DNA from: Erythrobacter sanguineus
GTDB taxonomy: Bacteria > Pseudomonadota > Alphaproteobacteria > Sphingomonadales > Sphingomonadaceae
Length of the DNA stretch: 64,000 nt
NCBI RefSeq assembly: GCF_900143235.1
Contig: NZ_FRDF01000015.1
Span: 37,029 to 101,028, forward strand
Direction: 5' to 3'
Part shown: positions 16,118 to 24,650 of the stretch, one piece after another
Layout: every line of letters begins with the position of its first letter
Position numbering within the stretch: position 1 is the stretch's first letter
Made by a program: the position numbers and the translations under genes
Notes under the pieces: generated by a model
What the model was told of the DNA's origin: nothing
Seen by the model: the letters and a program-made list of their open reading frames with translations, nothing else
Database searches by the model: none

Positions 16118-16522
16118 CTAAGCGCCAAATTCGGCGACGATGCGGAATGTCCGGCTGGTAAACACCCAGCGCCCGTCCACCTTTGCAAGCGCATCTTCAT
16201 AAAGTCCGCCGACATGGCGCGCAGGGCCTTCGTTGGGCTTGAGGATTTCCTGCGTCTGCACCCGCGATGTTGCGGTGTTGCCGGTGACTGCGATCATGCA
16301 CGGCACGCATTGGAAGCTCACCGCCTCCAGCCCGCCCATCGCGCCGTTCCAGAAGCCGACAATGGCGTCCTTGCCCTTGGTCTTGTGGCCCATCAGGTCC
16401 CAGTCGGCGTCGTCCGCCCAGACCGATCCCCATGTTTCGGCATCGAAACGCACCACGCCATCGGCATAGACACCATTCAGTTCGGCAATCGCGACGCGAT
16501 CCTCCAGTGGTCCGGTAAACAT
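16118..16522 (-). CDS. SnoaL/NTF2-like protein, copy A
   Basis: 134 residues: LEDRVAIAELNGVYADGVVRFDAETWGSVWADDADWDL is the typical N-terminal helix-turn and first strand of SnoaL_4/NTF2-like proteins, followed by the GHKTKGKDAIVGFW segment and paired strands to RWVFTSRTFRI. Fold members include ketosteroid isomerase, scytalone dehydratase and polyketide cyclases, so a lyase or isomerase role is possible. ATG 16522 with GGGAG upstream is preferred over an ATG at 16537. Divergent from the SDR at 16649. Confidence 0.78.
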   Translation of the reverse strand: MFTGPLEDRVAIAELNGVYADGVVRFDAETWGSVWADDADWDLMGHKTKGKDAIVGFWNGAMGGLEAVSFQCVPCMIAVTGNTATSRVQTQEILKPNEGPARHVGGLYEDALAKVDGRWVFTSRTFRIVAEFGA

Positions 16523-16582
16523 TGCGCGCTCTCCCATTATTGCCGGAACGCTATCGGGCGGGGGATGGCCGGGGACAATGGA

Positions 16583-16597
16583 CACTTTTGGGAAGGG
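16583..16597 (+). promoter_or_regulatory. Island motif, site b: CACTTTTGGGAAGGG
   Basis: Second instance of the recurring 15-mer, between divergent starts at 16522 and 16649. Its end lies 52 bp before the SDR start, close to the spacing of sites a, c and d. Confidence 0.35.
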
Positions 16598-16648
16598 TGG
16601 TCTTGCGCCGATGCGTGGTAGGCGCAGGGACGCAAGAGGAGAGACGCG

Positions 16649-17461
16649 ATGGGACAACTCGAAGGCAAGACGGCTGTCATTCTGGGAGCGGCATCGCCGG
16701 GCAACATGGGGCAGGTGATCGCCCGCCTGTTTGCCACCGAAGGCGCGCGGGTGATGGTCGCAGGGCGCAAGCAGACCCCGCTGGTCGATTTCGCCGGTGA
16801 GATCGGCGGGGAATATGCCCTGTGCGACATCACCAGCAAGGGCGAAGTGAACGCCATGGCCGACAAGGCGCGGGATGTTTTCGGGCGTGTCGATATCGCA
16901 ATCAACACCACCGGCTGGGGATTGCTTGCCAGCCTGCTCGACACCACCGAGGAACAGCTCGACCAGATCACCGAACTGCAGTTCAAGGGGGTGCATCACT
17001 TCCTGCAGGCTTTTGTGCGGGTGATGGGCGAACAGGCGCCCACCGGCGGTTCGCTCATCAGCCTGTCATCGGCCACCACCAAGGCGCTGATCAACAACCA
17101 CGCCGCCTATATCGGCACCAAGCGTGGGAGCGAGGCGCTGATCGAGTGCGTCGCCAATGATTACGGGCATCTCGGCATCAAGGCCAACACCGTGTCGCCC
17201 GCCTTCACCGAAAGCCCGATGACGCAGGAAAGCTTTCAGGTGCCCGGCCTCGTCGATGCCTTCGTGCCGCGCTATCCGCTGGGGCGGCTCAACACCTCGG
17301 AAGACGTGGCCCATGCCTGCCTGTGGCTGTGCAGCGACCATGCCTTCGTGACCGGGCAGAACATCCAGCCCAACGGCGGGGTGACCCTGCGCGGCAATCC
17401 GCAGGCGCGCGATATCGAGGCAGCGGTCGGCGCCGCGATGGCCAAGCTGCAGGAGGGCTGA
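16649..17461 (+). CDS. SDR family oxidoreductase with atypical GAASPGNMG cofactor loop
   Basis: 270 residues. The glycine motif is LGAASPGNMGQVIA, resembling the extended loop of enoyl-reductase-like SDRs rather than TGxxxGIG; INTTGWG replaces NNAG, and the catalytic pair is Y153-I-G-T-K157 by estimate (AAYIGTKRG). The C-terminus has the common GQNIQPNGG. Probable oxidoreductase or enoyl reductase on a pathway intermediate. AAGAGGAG precedes the ATG at 16649. The parS site lies directly after its stop codon. Confidence 0.85.
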   Translation: MGQLEGKTAVILGAASPGNMGQVIARLFATEGARVMVAGRKQTPLVDFAGEIGGEYALCDITSKGEVNAMADKARDVFGRVDIAINTTGWGLLASLLDTTEEQLDQITELQFKGVHHFLQAFVRVMGEQAPTGGSLISLSSATTKALINNHAAYIGTKRGSEALIECVANDYGHLGIKANTVSPAFTESPMTQESFQVPGLVDAFVPRYPLGRLNTSEDVAHACLWLCSDHAFVTGQNIQPNGGVTLRGNPQARDIEAAVGAAMAKLQEG

Positions 17462-17473
17462 GCGCGGCCCCGC

Positions 17474-17489
17474 TGTTTCACGTGAAACA
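17474..17489. promoter_or_regulatory. parS: parS centromere site (ParB-binding), TGTTTCACGTGAAACA
   Basis: The 16-bp sequence equals the canonical bacterial parS consensus and is the core of a 26-bp perfect palindrome at 17469-17494 (flanks CCCGC/GCGGG). ParB-family proteins load here and slide to form the origin-segregation complex. Chromosomal parS sites usually cluster near oriC, so the window is probably in the origin-proximal domain. It sits in the 83-bp gap between convergent genes ending at 17461 and 17545, out of the way of promoters. Confidence 0.9.
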
Positions 17490-17520
17490 GCGGGCAAAGC
17501 CGGTCTGACGGGGGTCTGGA

Positions 17521-17536
17521 AGGGGTCAGGACCCCT
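17521..17536. terminator. Hairpin in convergent gap, possible bidirectional terminator
   Basis: AGGGGTC (17521-17527) pairs perfectly with GACCCCT (17530-17536) across a 2-nt loop, next to the parS palindrome and before the stop at 17545. No T-tract, so strength is doubtful. Confidence 0.4.
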
Positions 17537-17544
17537 CCCCGGCG

Positions 17545-18321
17545 TCAATACTGGGCTGTCCCGCCGTCAACGCTGATCTGTGCGCCGGTGATCCCGGCCC
17601 CGGCCTTGCTGGCGAGCAACACCGCGACCGCCGCGATCTCCTCCACCTCGTTCGGCCGCTTGATCGCGGCCTCGCTGGCGAACAGCGCGATCATCTCTTC
17701 AAACTCCATGCCCATCGCCTTGGCGGTGGCGGGGCCGTTGTTCTTGATGATGTCGGTGATGACAAGGCCGGGGCAGATCGCGTTGACCGTTACGCCTTGT
17801 GCGCCCACTTCGCGCGCGAGGCTTTTGGTCATGCCGTTCACTGCGTGCTTGGCCGCGGAATAGGCCGTTAGCACCGGCTTGCCGTGCTTGCCCTCCATCG
17901 ACGAGATGTTGATGATCCGCCCGTCGCCCTTTTCCAGCATCACCGGCAGGGCGCGGCGTGTTGCCCAGAAGGTCGAATAGACGTTCCACTTCATCGCTTC
18001 GTCAAAGGCGTGATCCGACAGGTTGACCAGCGGCTGCAAATCGCCCGCGCCGCCGGCATTGTTCACCAGAATGTCGAGCGTGCCGAAATGCGCGATGGTC
18101 TGGTCGATGAACCCTTCAAGGTCGGACTGGCTCATCACGTCCCCGGCGATGAAGATCGCCCGGTCGCCAGCGCCCAGTTCGGCCAGCACCGCCGCGCCTT
18201 TTTCCGCATTGCGGGCGAACAGCGCGACCTTGCCGCCTTCGGCCAGAAATGCCTCGGCGATGCCGCGCCCCATGCCTGCCGTGCCGCCGGTGATGGCGGC
18301 GACCTTGCCTTCGAGTTTCAT
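17545..18321 (-). CDS. SDR family oxidoreductase
   Basis: 258 residues, classical SDR: TGGTAGMGRGIA cofactor motif (residues 11-22), FARNAEK suggesting NADP, LVNNAGG, catalytic S..YSAAK in LTAYSAAKHAV, and GITGAQISVDGG near the C-terminus. Likely a ketoreductase or hydroxyl dehydrogenase. ATG at 18321 has AAGGAG with good spacing; longer readings upstream of this are spurious because they run antisense into the flavoprotein gene. Divergent from the KstD-like gene. Confidence 0.88.
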   Translation of the reverse strand: MKLEGKVAAITGGTAGMGRGIAEAFLAEGGKVALFARNAEKGAAVLAELGAGDRAIFIAGDVMSQSDLEGFIDQTIAHFGTLDILVNNAGGAGDLQPLVNLSDHAFDEAMKWNVYSTFWATRRALPVMLEKGDGRIINISSMEGKHGKPVLTAYSAAKHAVNGMTKSLAREVGAQGVTVNAICPGLVITDIIKNNGPATAKAMGMEFEEMIALFASEAAIKRPNEVEEIAAVAVLLASKAGAGITGAQISVDGGTAQY

Positions 18322-18371
18322 CCGCTTTGTCTCCTTCGTCCGCATCGGTAGACGCAGCGGCGCGGGCGCGC

Positions 18372-18386
18372 ACCTTGCCAAAATGA
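18372..18386 (-). promoter_or_regulatory. Island motif, site c: TCATTTTGGCAAGGT
   Basis: Third instance of the recurring 15-mer, read on the minus strand. It lies between divergent starts at 18321 and 18418; its 3' end is 51 bp before the SDR start. Confidence 0.35.
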
Positions 18387-18417
18387 CGGGTTGCCGCCAA
18401 GGCCTGTGCGCGCCTCT

Positions 18418-20046
18418 ATGCAGCCCATGATAGAGACAGACGTCATCATCCTCGGCACTGGCGCAGCGGGCATGGCTGCGGCGCTGGCCGCGCACGAAAC
18501 CGGGGCCGAGGTGCTGCTGGTCGAGCGATTCGACCGGGTCGGCGGGACTTCGGCCATATCCGGCGGGGTGATCTGGGTGGCGGATAACCCGCAGATGCGC
18601 GAAGCCGGAATGGCAGACAGCCGCGCGGACGCGCTCGCCTATTTCCGCAGCCTTGATCACGGCGATCTGGTGGACGAGACGCTGGAGGCTTTCGTTGATC
18701 GCGGGCCGGAGGCGCTGGCCTTTCTGGAAAGCATTGATGCGCTGAAAGTCGCGGTGCTGCCGGGCTATCCCGATTACTACCTCGACCGCCCCGGCGCGAA
18801 GCCCGAAGGCAGCCGTGCGCTTGACCATGATCTGTTCAGCCTTGGCGAACTGGGCGAATGGGCCGAGCGGATTTACGCGATTGAAGAACCCAAGCCGCTG
18901 ATGCTGCGCGAAACCCCGCTCGGCGGGGCAACCGCCATGCCGCCGATGGAGGTGCTGGGTGAACGCATGGCAACGCGGCAATGCGGCTTCGGTCAGGCGA
19001 TGGTGGCGCGGCTGCTGAAAGCCTGCCTTGCGCGCGGGATTGAACCGATGCTCGGCGTTTCGACCAGACACCTGCTGCGCGATGGGGCAAGGATCACGGG
19101 GGTCGAGGCAGAGCAGAACGGCCAGCCGATCACCTTGCACGCCCGGCGCGGGGTGGTGATCGCCACCGGCGGGTTCGAATGGGATGCAGAGATGCGCCAG
19201 ACCTTCCTGCGCGGCCCTGTCACCGCGCCCGCCAGCCCGCCAACCGCCAAGGGTGAGGGGTTGAAGCTGGCGATGCAAGCGGGCGCAAAGCTGGGCAATA
19301 TGACCAGTGCATGGTGGGCGCCGACCTTGGTGACACCAGACCAGCCATGGGCCAGCGGTGAACAACGCGCGCAGATCATCCTTATCGAACGCACCGTGCC
19401 GCATTCGATCATGGTCAACCGCTCAGGGCGGCGGTTCTGCAACGAGGCGGCGAATTATTCGGCGCTGGGGGGCGTGTTCCACCAGTTCGACCCGGCCAAT
19501 TACGATTACCGCAACCTGCCCGCCTATCTGATCTTTGATGCGCAATATGCTGCGCGCTATCCTTTGGGCACGCGCCAGCCGGGGCAGCCGATTCCCGATT
19601 GGGTGATGCGCGCCGATACGCTGGAAGGGCTGGCGGCGCAGATCGGTATCGATGGTGCGGCGCTGGGAGAAACCGTGGCGCGGTTCAACACCCATGCCGA
19701 TGCGGGTCACGATCCCGATTTCGGGCGCGGCACCAGTGCCTATGACCATTTTTACGGCGACCGTTCGCGGGAAGGCACGGCGGTAACGCTGGGTGCGATC
19801 GGCGAGGCGCCGTTCTATGCGGTCGAGATCGCATCAGGCCTGCTCGGCACCAATGGCGGGCCGCGCACCGATGGGCAGGCGCGCATTCTGGGCCACGACG
19901 GAGAGATCATCCCCGGCCTGCTGGGTGCGGGAAATGCCATCGCCTGTCCCACCGGCGGCATCTACGCGGGCGCGGGCGGGACATTGGGGCCAGCGCTGAC
20001 GTTTGGTTATTTGGCCGGGCGGACGGCGGCTTTGGCCAACGCCTAG
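18418..20046 (+). CDS. FAD-dependent dehydrogenase, 3-ketosteroid delta1-dehydrogenase (KstD)-like
   Basis: About 542 residues. N-terminal FAD motif GTGAAGMAAALAAHETGAEVLLVER, then VGGTSAISGGVIWV, a GVVIATGGFEWD segment, NRSGRRFCNEA, and a C-terminal IYAGAGGTLGPALTFGYLAGR. The last matches KstD-type enzymes, with Y516 and G520 at the positions of KstD catalytic Tyr487 and Gly491. Expected reaction: 1,2-dehydrogenation of a cyclic 3-ketone or similar desaturation. Related fumarate-reductase-like flavoproteins are the alternative. Start taken as ATG 18418 (next ATG 18427); no strong Shine-Dalgarno. Confidence 0.82.
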   Translation: MQPMIETDVIILGTGAAGMAAALAAHETGAEVLLVERFDRVGGTSAISGGVIWVADNPQMREAGMADSRADALAYFRSLDHGDLVDETLEAFVDRGPEALAFLESIDALKVAVLPGYPDYYLDRPGAKPEGSRALDHDLFSLGELGEWAERIYAIEEPKPLMLRETPLGGATAMPPMEVLGERMATRQCGFGQAMVARLLKACLARGIEPMLGVSTRHLLRDGARITGVEAEQNGQPITLHARRGVVIATGGFEWDAEMRQTFLRGPVTAPASPPTAKGEGLKLAMQAGAKLGNMTSAWWAPTLVTPDQPWASGEQRAQIILIERTVPHSIMVNRSGRRFCNEAANYSALGGVFHQFDPANYDYRNLPAYLIFDAQYAARYPLGTRQPGQPIPDWVMRADTLEGLAAQIGIDGAALGETVARFNTHADAGHDPDFGRGTSAYDHFYGDRSREGTAVTLGAIGEAPFYAVEIASGLLGTNGGPRTDGQARILGHDGEIIPGLLGAGNAIACPTGGIYAGAGGTLGPALTFGYLAGRTAALANA

Positions 20047-21320
20047 CGTTTCTTCGCCGCAAACCCGATATTCAGTTGTTTCAGTGACCGCAGCAGAAAA
20101 TGCGGGTGGTAGCTGAAATCGTTCTGCCCTTGCGCAAACCACATATCGTCAAACCGGTCGACCACTGCCTGAAACCCCCATGTCAGCTCGCGCCGGGCGA
20201 GCGGCGCACCAAGGCAGTGATGCGTGCCTGACCCGAAGGCCATGTGCGCGCCGGGCTTGGGCCGGTCGAGATCGAGTTTCTCCGGGCATTCAAAAAACCG
20301 TTCATCCCGGTTGGCCGCGCCATAACGGACATTGATCACCGATCCGGCAGGGATTGCCACCCCGTCCAGTTCCACGTCGGCATGGGTGAAGCGCATCAGG
20401 CTCTGCACCGGGCTTTCCAGCCGCAGCACTTCTTCAACGAAGGTGCGCATATATTTGTCGGGATCAGCTTTCAGCTTGTGCCACACGTCCTTGTTCTCGA
20501 TCAGCAGCTTCATCCCTGCCGCGAGCGCGTTGGTGGTGGTTTCCGAACCGCCGACAAAGGTATCGGCCATCATCTCGGCGTGGAGTTCATTGTCGTTCAA
20601 TGGCCGCCCCCAGCCTTCGATCACGGTGTTGACCAGCACGCTGATGAGTGAACCATCGGGGTGCTGGCGCAGGCGATCGAAGATCGGCTGGAAATAATGC
20701 TGCGCCTCGATCTCGCGGTCGACCATTTCCAGATGCTGATCCTCTGGCAGCATCATCGAAATGCGGTGGAAGAAGGCATCGGTCCAGCCCTTGATCCGCC
20801 ACATGTCCTCACGCTGTGCGCCCATCTGTTCGCCAATGATGAACAGCGGCAACGGTACGCAGAACTGGCGCACCCAGTCGCATTTTCCGTCATCCACGAA
20901 CGCGTCGATCAATTCATAGGCAAGCGTTTCCACACGCGGATCAATGGCCTTGATGCGGCTGGGCTTGAATGCCTCGTTGAACATGCTGCGCATCTGCTTG
21001 TGGTTCGGGTCATCACGCCCGGCCAGCGTCGGCGCCGGGAGCCAGCCCTTTTCGCGAAAGCGTTCGGCCACTTTGCGCCCGCGCTCCATGTCGGTGGGGC
21101 TGGCGCGCAGCAATTCGTTGGCGGCGGTGGAGGGGAACCGGGCGGGGTCCATCAGCACTTCGCGCACGTGGTCGTAACGGCTGATGACGTAAATCTGGGT
21201 GCCGGGGATGTTGTAGACCGGGGCCTCGTCGCGCAGGGTTTTATACGCGTCGTAAGGGCATTGTTGCAGCGCGGGATCGAACAGGTTGATCTGGGGGGTG
21301 CCGGAGGGATTTGGCATCAT
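20043..21320 (-). CDS. Cytochrome P450, second
   Basis: 425 residues. Oxygen-binding motif GGSETTT, ExxR in EEVLR, heme loop FGSGTHHCLG with thiolate C369, and full-length N-terminal beta domain. It is distinct from the P450s at 8331 and 21985. The ATGATG start overlaps the TGA of the upstream carboxymuconolactone-decarboxylase-like gene (21317-21320), giving translational coupling, and its 3' end overlaps the KstD-like gene by 4 bp. No redox partner nearby. Substrate unknown. Confidence 0.93.
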   Translation of the reverse strand: MMPNPSGTPQINLFDPALQQCPYDAYKTLRDEAPVYNIPGTQIYVISRYDHVREVLMDPARFPSTAANELLRASPTDMERGRKVAERFREKGWLPAPTLAGRDDPNHKQMRSMFNEAFKPSRIKAIDPRVETLAYELIDAFVDDGKCDWVRQFCVPLPLFIIGEQMGAQREDMWRIKGWTDAFFHRISMMLPEDQHLEMVDREIEAQHYFQPIFDRLRQHPDGSLISVLVNTVIEGWGRPLNDNELHAEMMADTFVGGSETTTNALAAGMKLLIENKDVWHKLKADPDKYMRTFVEEVLRLESPVQSLMRFTHADVELDGVAIPAGSVINVRYGAANRDERFFECPEKLDLDRPKPGAHMAFGSGTHHCLGAPLARRELTWGFQAVVDRFDDMWFAQGQNDFSYHPHFLLRSLKQLNIGFAAKKR

Positions 21321-21916
21321 CGCACCTGAATCTTGTCAGCGCCCCAGGGCGCAATCGCCTCGGCCTGCCGGAACGCCTCGGGCAATTCCTCGACCATGTG
21401 CCACGTTGCGGCCAGCCGCCCGAACCCGACAAAGAACGCGACCGTCATACCCAGTTCGACAATCTGCGCTTCGCTGAAATGTGCACGCAGATCGGCGTAG
21501 ATCGCGTCATCAATCGCAAGGTGATCGGTCGCCATCAGCTCGCCGTACTTGATCGCGACCTTCTCGGCGGCTGAAAGGTTCTCGGCCTCCTGCGGACGTT
21601 CGAGCGAACACACCAGCCCCTCGGTCACCCCGTCCGCCACGGCATCGGAATAACGGATCGCCATGCACGAACGGCACTGGTTGAAGAAGGCGATGCGCAG
21701 CCGCACCAGTTCCACCAGCCGATCGGGCAGGCTGCGGTTCTGCTTCAACGCCCCGCCAAACGCCATCAGCCCCAGCGCCTGTTCCGGACAATGCGCGAAA
21801 TAGCGGGTCAGACCCTGTTCGAGATCGGTCAGGCTGTCCGGCTGGATCGCCTTGACCAGCCGTTCATCCCATTGTTCCGGAGGCAATTTGGCAATGCGGC
21901 TTTTTGGGCGGCTCAC
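21317..21916 (-). CDS. Carboxymuconolactone decarboxylase/AhpD-like protein
   Basis: 199 residues with the AhpD fold: LPDRLVELVRLRIAFFNQCRSCMAIRYSDAV, where CRSCM is the CxxC redox or catalytic motif, followed by SAAEKVAIKYGELMATDHLAIDDA and FSEAQIVELGMTVAFFVGFGRL. Family members are decarboxylases, alkylhydroperoxidase partners or unknown peroxidase-like proteins. GTG at 21916 is preferred with GGAGAG 7 bp before it. It forms a two-gene unit with the P450 and is divergent from the next P450. Confidence 0.83.
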   Translation of the reverse strand: MSRPKSRIAKLPPEQWDERLVKAIQPDSLTDLEQGLTRYFAHCPEQALGLMAFGGALKQNRSLPDRLVELVRLRIAFFNQCRSCMAIRYSDAVADGVTEGLVCSLERPQEAENLSAAEKVAIKYGELMATDHLAIDDAIYADLRAHFSEAQIVELGMTVAFFVGFGRLAATWHMVEELPEAFRQAEAIAPWGADKIQVR

Positions 21917-21984
21917 GTTTCTCTCCCCATTTCGGCACTGGCAAATTAGCCCGTTTCCGTAGGGGAGAGGCTGGGGGACAACCG

Positions 21985-23331
21985 GTGCCACAGCAATTGG
22001 CGGATTCGCTAAGCCAGGGAGAGGCGGTTTTGCAGGGGCACGCACCGCGTTCGCTCGAAGATGTCGATCTGTTCGCCCCCGGCGCGCAGGAGCACTGGTA
22101 CGAAGCTTACGCCATCCTCCACGAACAGGCCCCGGTGCTGCGCCTTCCCGGCGAGGGTCTGACGCCCGGCAGCGATGCCTTCGTCCTCACCAGATATGCC
22201 GATATCAAGCGGGTGGTGCGCGATTGGGATCGCTTCCCGCCGACGCTGTCGCTGCTGGTGGAGCAGATTCAGGCTTCTGGCGAAATGCCGACCCATATTC
22301 CTGATCTCGACGCGATGATCGCCTCGATTGTCACCCTGCGGCCCGACCCTGATCTGTGGCGCGCGCACCGCAAGGAGCTGACCGATCCGTGGGTGGGGCC
22401 GGGCTGCACCCGCCATGCGGGCATGATCGGGCGGCATGTCGATGATCTGATCGCCGGGATGCTGGCCAAGGTGAAGCGGGGGGAGCCGGTGGATTTCGTC
22501 GCCGATTTCGCCCGCCCCTTGCCGCAGCGCACGATGGCCGATGTGCTAGGCTTCCCGCTCGAAGACATCCCCCGGCTGGAACAATGGGGCAATGCGCAGG
22601 TCATGTCCTATGTCCACGGGACGACCCACAAGAACATCCTTACGCCGGAACAGACGGCGGAGAAGTTCCGGCTGCTGGCGGGGATGAAGGAATACGTCGC
22701 CGAGCAGACGCGGGCGAAGCGCGCGGCCCCCAAGGATGACATGGTCAGCTTCCTCACGCAGGTTGAATATCAGGCCTTGGGCCGCAAGCTGACCGATGAT
22801 GAAATCAACGGCGTGGTCTATGCGATGGTTATCGGCGGGTTGGAAACGACCCAATATGCCATCGCCGAACAGGCGCAGCTGTTGTGCGAACGCCCTGGCA
22901 TGTTCCACGAGCTTCGCGGCGACCGCGCCGCGATCCGCACTTTCATCGAGGAAGGGATGCGGCTGCGTTCGCCCACTCAAGGGCTTTCCACCCGCATCTG
23001 TGCGCAAGACGAAGTGTTTCAGGGCGTGAAGGTGCCAGCCGGTTCGATGCTCCACCTGCGCTGGGCGGCAGCCAATATCGACCCGCAAGAGTTCGACGAC
23101 CCGCTCGACCTGAAACTCGGCCGCAAGGCCGCGACCCGCCACCTCGCCTTCAGCCAGGGGCCGCGTTCATGCCCGGGATCGAACCTGTCGCGGCTGGAAC
23201 AGATGATCGCGTGGGAGCGCCTGTGCGATGCCTTTGACGACATGGCTTGCGCGCCGGGCAATGATTTCCGCCATCAGGGCGGCATCATGCTCGGCATTCA
23301 CCGCCTCCTGCTCAACCTCACCCCCGCCTGA
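21985..23331 (+). CDS. Cytochrome P450, third
   Basis: About 448 residues. The oxygen-binding helix reads IGGLETTQYA, ExxR is EEGMR, and the heme loop is FSQGPRSCPG with thiolate C396. Start GTG 21985 with GGGGGA upstream; no suitable ATG exists. First gene of a plus-strand unit with the ABM and SnoaL-like genes downstream (15-bp gap, then overlap), so these likely act together. Confidence 0.9.
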   Translation: MPQQLADSLSQGEAVLQGHAPRSLEDVDLFAPGAQEHWYEAYAILHEQAPVLRLPGEGLTPGSDAFVLTRYADIKRVVRDWDRFPPTLSLLVEQIQASGEMPTHIPDLDAMIASIVTLRPDPDLWRAHRKELTDPWVGPGCTRHAGMIGRHVDDLIAGMLAKVKRGEPVDFVADFARPLPQRTMADVLGFPLEDIPRLEQWGNAQVMSYVHGTTHKNILTPEQTAEKFRLLAGMKEYVAEQTRAKRAAPKDDMVSFLTQVEYQALGRKLTDDEINGVVYAMVIGGLETTQYAIAEQAQLLCERPGMFHELRGDRAAIRTFIEEGMRLRSPTQGLSTRICAQDEVFQGVKVPAGSMLHLRWAAANIDPQEFDDPLDLKLGRKAATRHLAFSQGPRSCPGSNLSRLEQMIAWERLCDAFDDMACAPGNDFRHQGGIMLGIHRLLLNLTPA

Positions 23332-23346
23332 ACGAAGGACGCACCG

Positions 23347-23748
23347 ATGGCCACACTGCTCGCCCACATCCAGATCAAGCCCGGCAAGGAGGCCAAGTGG
23401 GAAGCGATCATGCGCGACATGGTCGCCGAAACCTTCGGCAGCGAAGACGGCGTGGTCCGCTATGAATACTGGAAGGGACAGGAGCCGCTTTCCTATTACT
23501 GCCTGCTCAGCTTCAAGGACAAATGGGCGTTCTATCATCACCAGATGTCCGACCATCACGAAGGCCATGATTTCGCTGATGTGCTGGCGGGGATCAGGCT
23601 TGAATATATTGATCCGGTCGAAGGCGCGGGCGGAAGCCTGCCGCCGACGTCAGACCCGGCGCTGCCCGATGATGCCAGCGAAGCGATGCGCACCGCGCAG
23701 GAACGTTTTCCGCTGGATATCGCTGCATGGTGGAGCGGGCGCGCATGA
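23347..23748 (+). CDS. ABM-domain protein, copy 2
   Basis: 133 residues. ATLLAHIQIKPGKEAKWEAIMRDMV and GVVRYEYWKGQEPLSYYCLLSFKDKWAFYHHQMSDHHEGHDF form the dimeric alpha/beta barrel with a His-rich active-site helix. A C-terminal extension of about 35 residues is unusual. ATG 23347 has GAAGGA upstream. It is coupled to the P450 upstream and the SnoaL-like gene downstream (ATGA overlap at 23745). May act as a monooxygenase or isomerase on the P450 product. Confidence 0.8.
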   Translation: MATLLAHIQIKPGKEAKWEAIMRDMVAETFGSEDGVVRYEYWKGQEPLSYYCLLSFKDKWAFYHHQMSDHHEGHDFADVLAGIRLEYIDPVEGAGGSLPPTSDPALPDDASEAMRTAQERFPLDIAAWWSGRA

Positions 23749-24263
23749 GTATGGACGCACAGCTTCAGGCGCTGCTCGACAAGCAGGAAATCGCCGATGT
23801 GCTGCAACGCTATTCGCGCACGCTCGATTGGCTGGATGACGAGGGCCAGGCTGGCTGTTTCTGGCCCGATGCACCGATCGACTACGGGTTCTTCACCGGC
23901 AGCGCCGCGGATTTCCTGCCGGTGGTGATGGCAATCGAGCGCGCCAGCCAGCGGCGTTGGCATTTCCTGTCCGCTCCGGCGATTGCGTTCGATTCCGCCG
24001 ATCATGCCAGCGTTGAATGCTACGGCTTTGCCACGGGCATCCGCCAGCAGGAGGATGGAAGCTGGTCAGGCGGGCTCTATGGTGGGCGCTATCTGGATGA
24101 ATTCGAGAAAAGAGAGGGCGAATGGCGCATCGCCAGCCGCCGCTACATCATGGACTGGAAATTGCCGCTCGACGATCAGCCCGGCAATGAACCCAACCCC
24201 GATTTTCCCCTGCCGGTGCTCCAGATCATCGCCAGCGGGCATCCGGATTACCGGCCCTTCTAG
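23745..24263 (+). CDS. SnoaL/NTF2-like protein, copy B
   Basis: 172 residues. LQALLDKQEIADVLQRYSRTLDWLDDEG is the classic N-terminal helix of SnoaL_4-type proteins; RRWHFLSAPAIAFDSADHASVECYGFATG and a GRYLDEFEKREGEWRIASRRYIMDW segment follow. The start ATG overlaps the ABM stop by 4 bp. Length is compatible with small subunits of ring-hydroxylating oxygenases, which share the fold, or with a dehydratase/isomerase. Confidence 0.78.
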   Translation: MSMDAQLQALLDKQEIADVLQRYSRTLDWLDDEGQAGCFWPDAPIDYGFFTGSAADFLPVVMAIERASQRRWHFLSAPAIAFDSADHASVECYGFATGIRQQEDGSWSGGLYGGRYLDEFEKREGEWRIASRRYIMDWKLPLDDQPGNEPNPDFPLPVLQIIASGHPDYRPF

Positions 24264-24285
24264 CCCCTTCCCTTGAGGGAAGGGG
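24264..24285. terminator. Bidirectional terminator between convergent genes
   Basis: CCCCTTCCCT (24264-24273) and AGGGAAGGGG (24276-24285) form a perfect 10-bp stem with a 2-nt loop, directly between the stops of the convergent SnoaL-like genes at 24263 and 24297. Confidence 0.6.
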
Positions 24286-24296
24286 AGAAGCAGCGA

Positions 24297-24650
24297 TTAT
24301 TCCTCCGCAGGGTCCATGTAATCGCGGTAATAGGTCATCTTCCCGCCTTCGACCTTGTAGATGCCGACCCCGCCACGAGGTGCGTGGCCTTCCATGTGCA
24401 TCGTCCAGCGCGCCCATGCGGCATGGGTATCACCGCAGATTTCATCGACGGTAAAGTGCACTTTGCGGCTGTCCATTTCCTCGACCATTGTGGTCATGAA
24501 GCCAAGGATCGCCTCGCGCCCTTCGTACCGGCCCCAGATCGGGTCTTCGAGCAGCGCGTCCTCGGCGAACAGATCGACCAGCCGGGTGTAGTCGCCATCA
24601 TCCTGAATGCGCCAGAATTCCTCGATCACGCGCTGTGCTTCGCCTGTCAT
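24297..24650 (-). CDS. SnoaL/NTF2-like protein, copy C
   Basis: 117 residues. AQRVIEEFWRIQDDGDYTRLVDLFAEDALLEDPIWGRYEGREAI is a typical NTF2-like N-terminus, and KMTYYRDYMDP near the end resembles the catalytic WRDYFD segment of limonene-epoxide-hydrolase-type proteins, but the partner Arg-x-Asp motif is not visible. ATG at 24650 has GGGAGG upstream. Divergent from the gene at 24770. Confidence 0.77.
   Translation of the reverse strand: MTGEAQRVIEEFWRIQDDGDYTRLVDLFAEDALLEDPIWGRYEGREAILGFMTTMVEEMDSRKVHFTVDEICGDTHAAWARWTMHMEGHAPRGGVGIYKVEGGKMTYYRDYMDPAEE

Noticed and set aside
16583..16615. Sigma-54 promoter reading of island motif site b (GG then TTGC)
   Set aside because: The distance between GG and GC is 13 bases rather than 10, and the other sites lack a TTGC element.
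17545..19404. 619-codon reading that fuses the SDR at 17545 with upstream sequence
   Set aside because: The upstream 360 codons are antisense to the KstD-like gene; the SDR has its own ATG at 18321 with AAGGAG.
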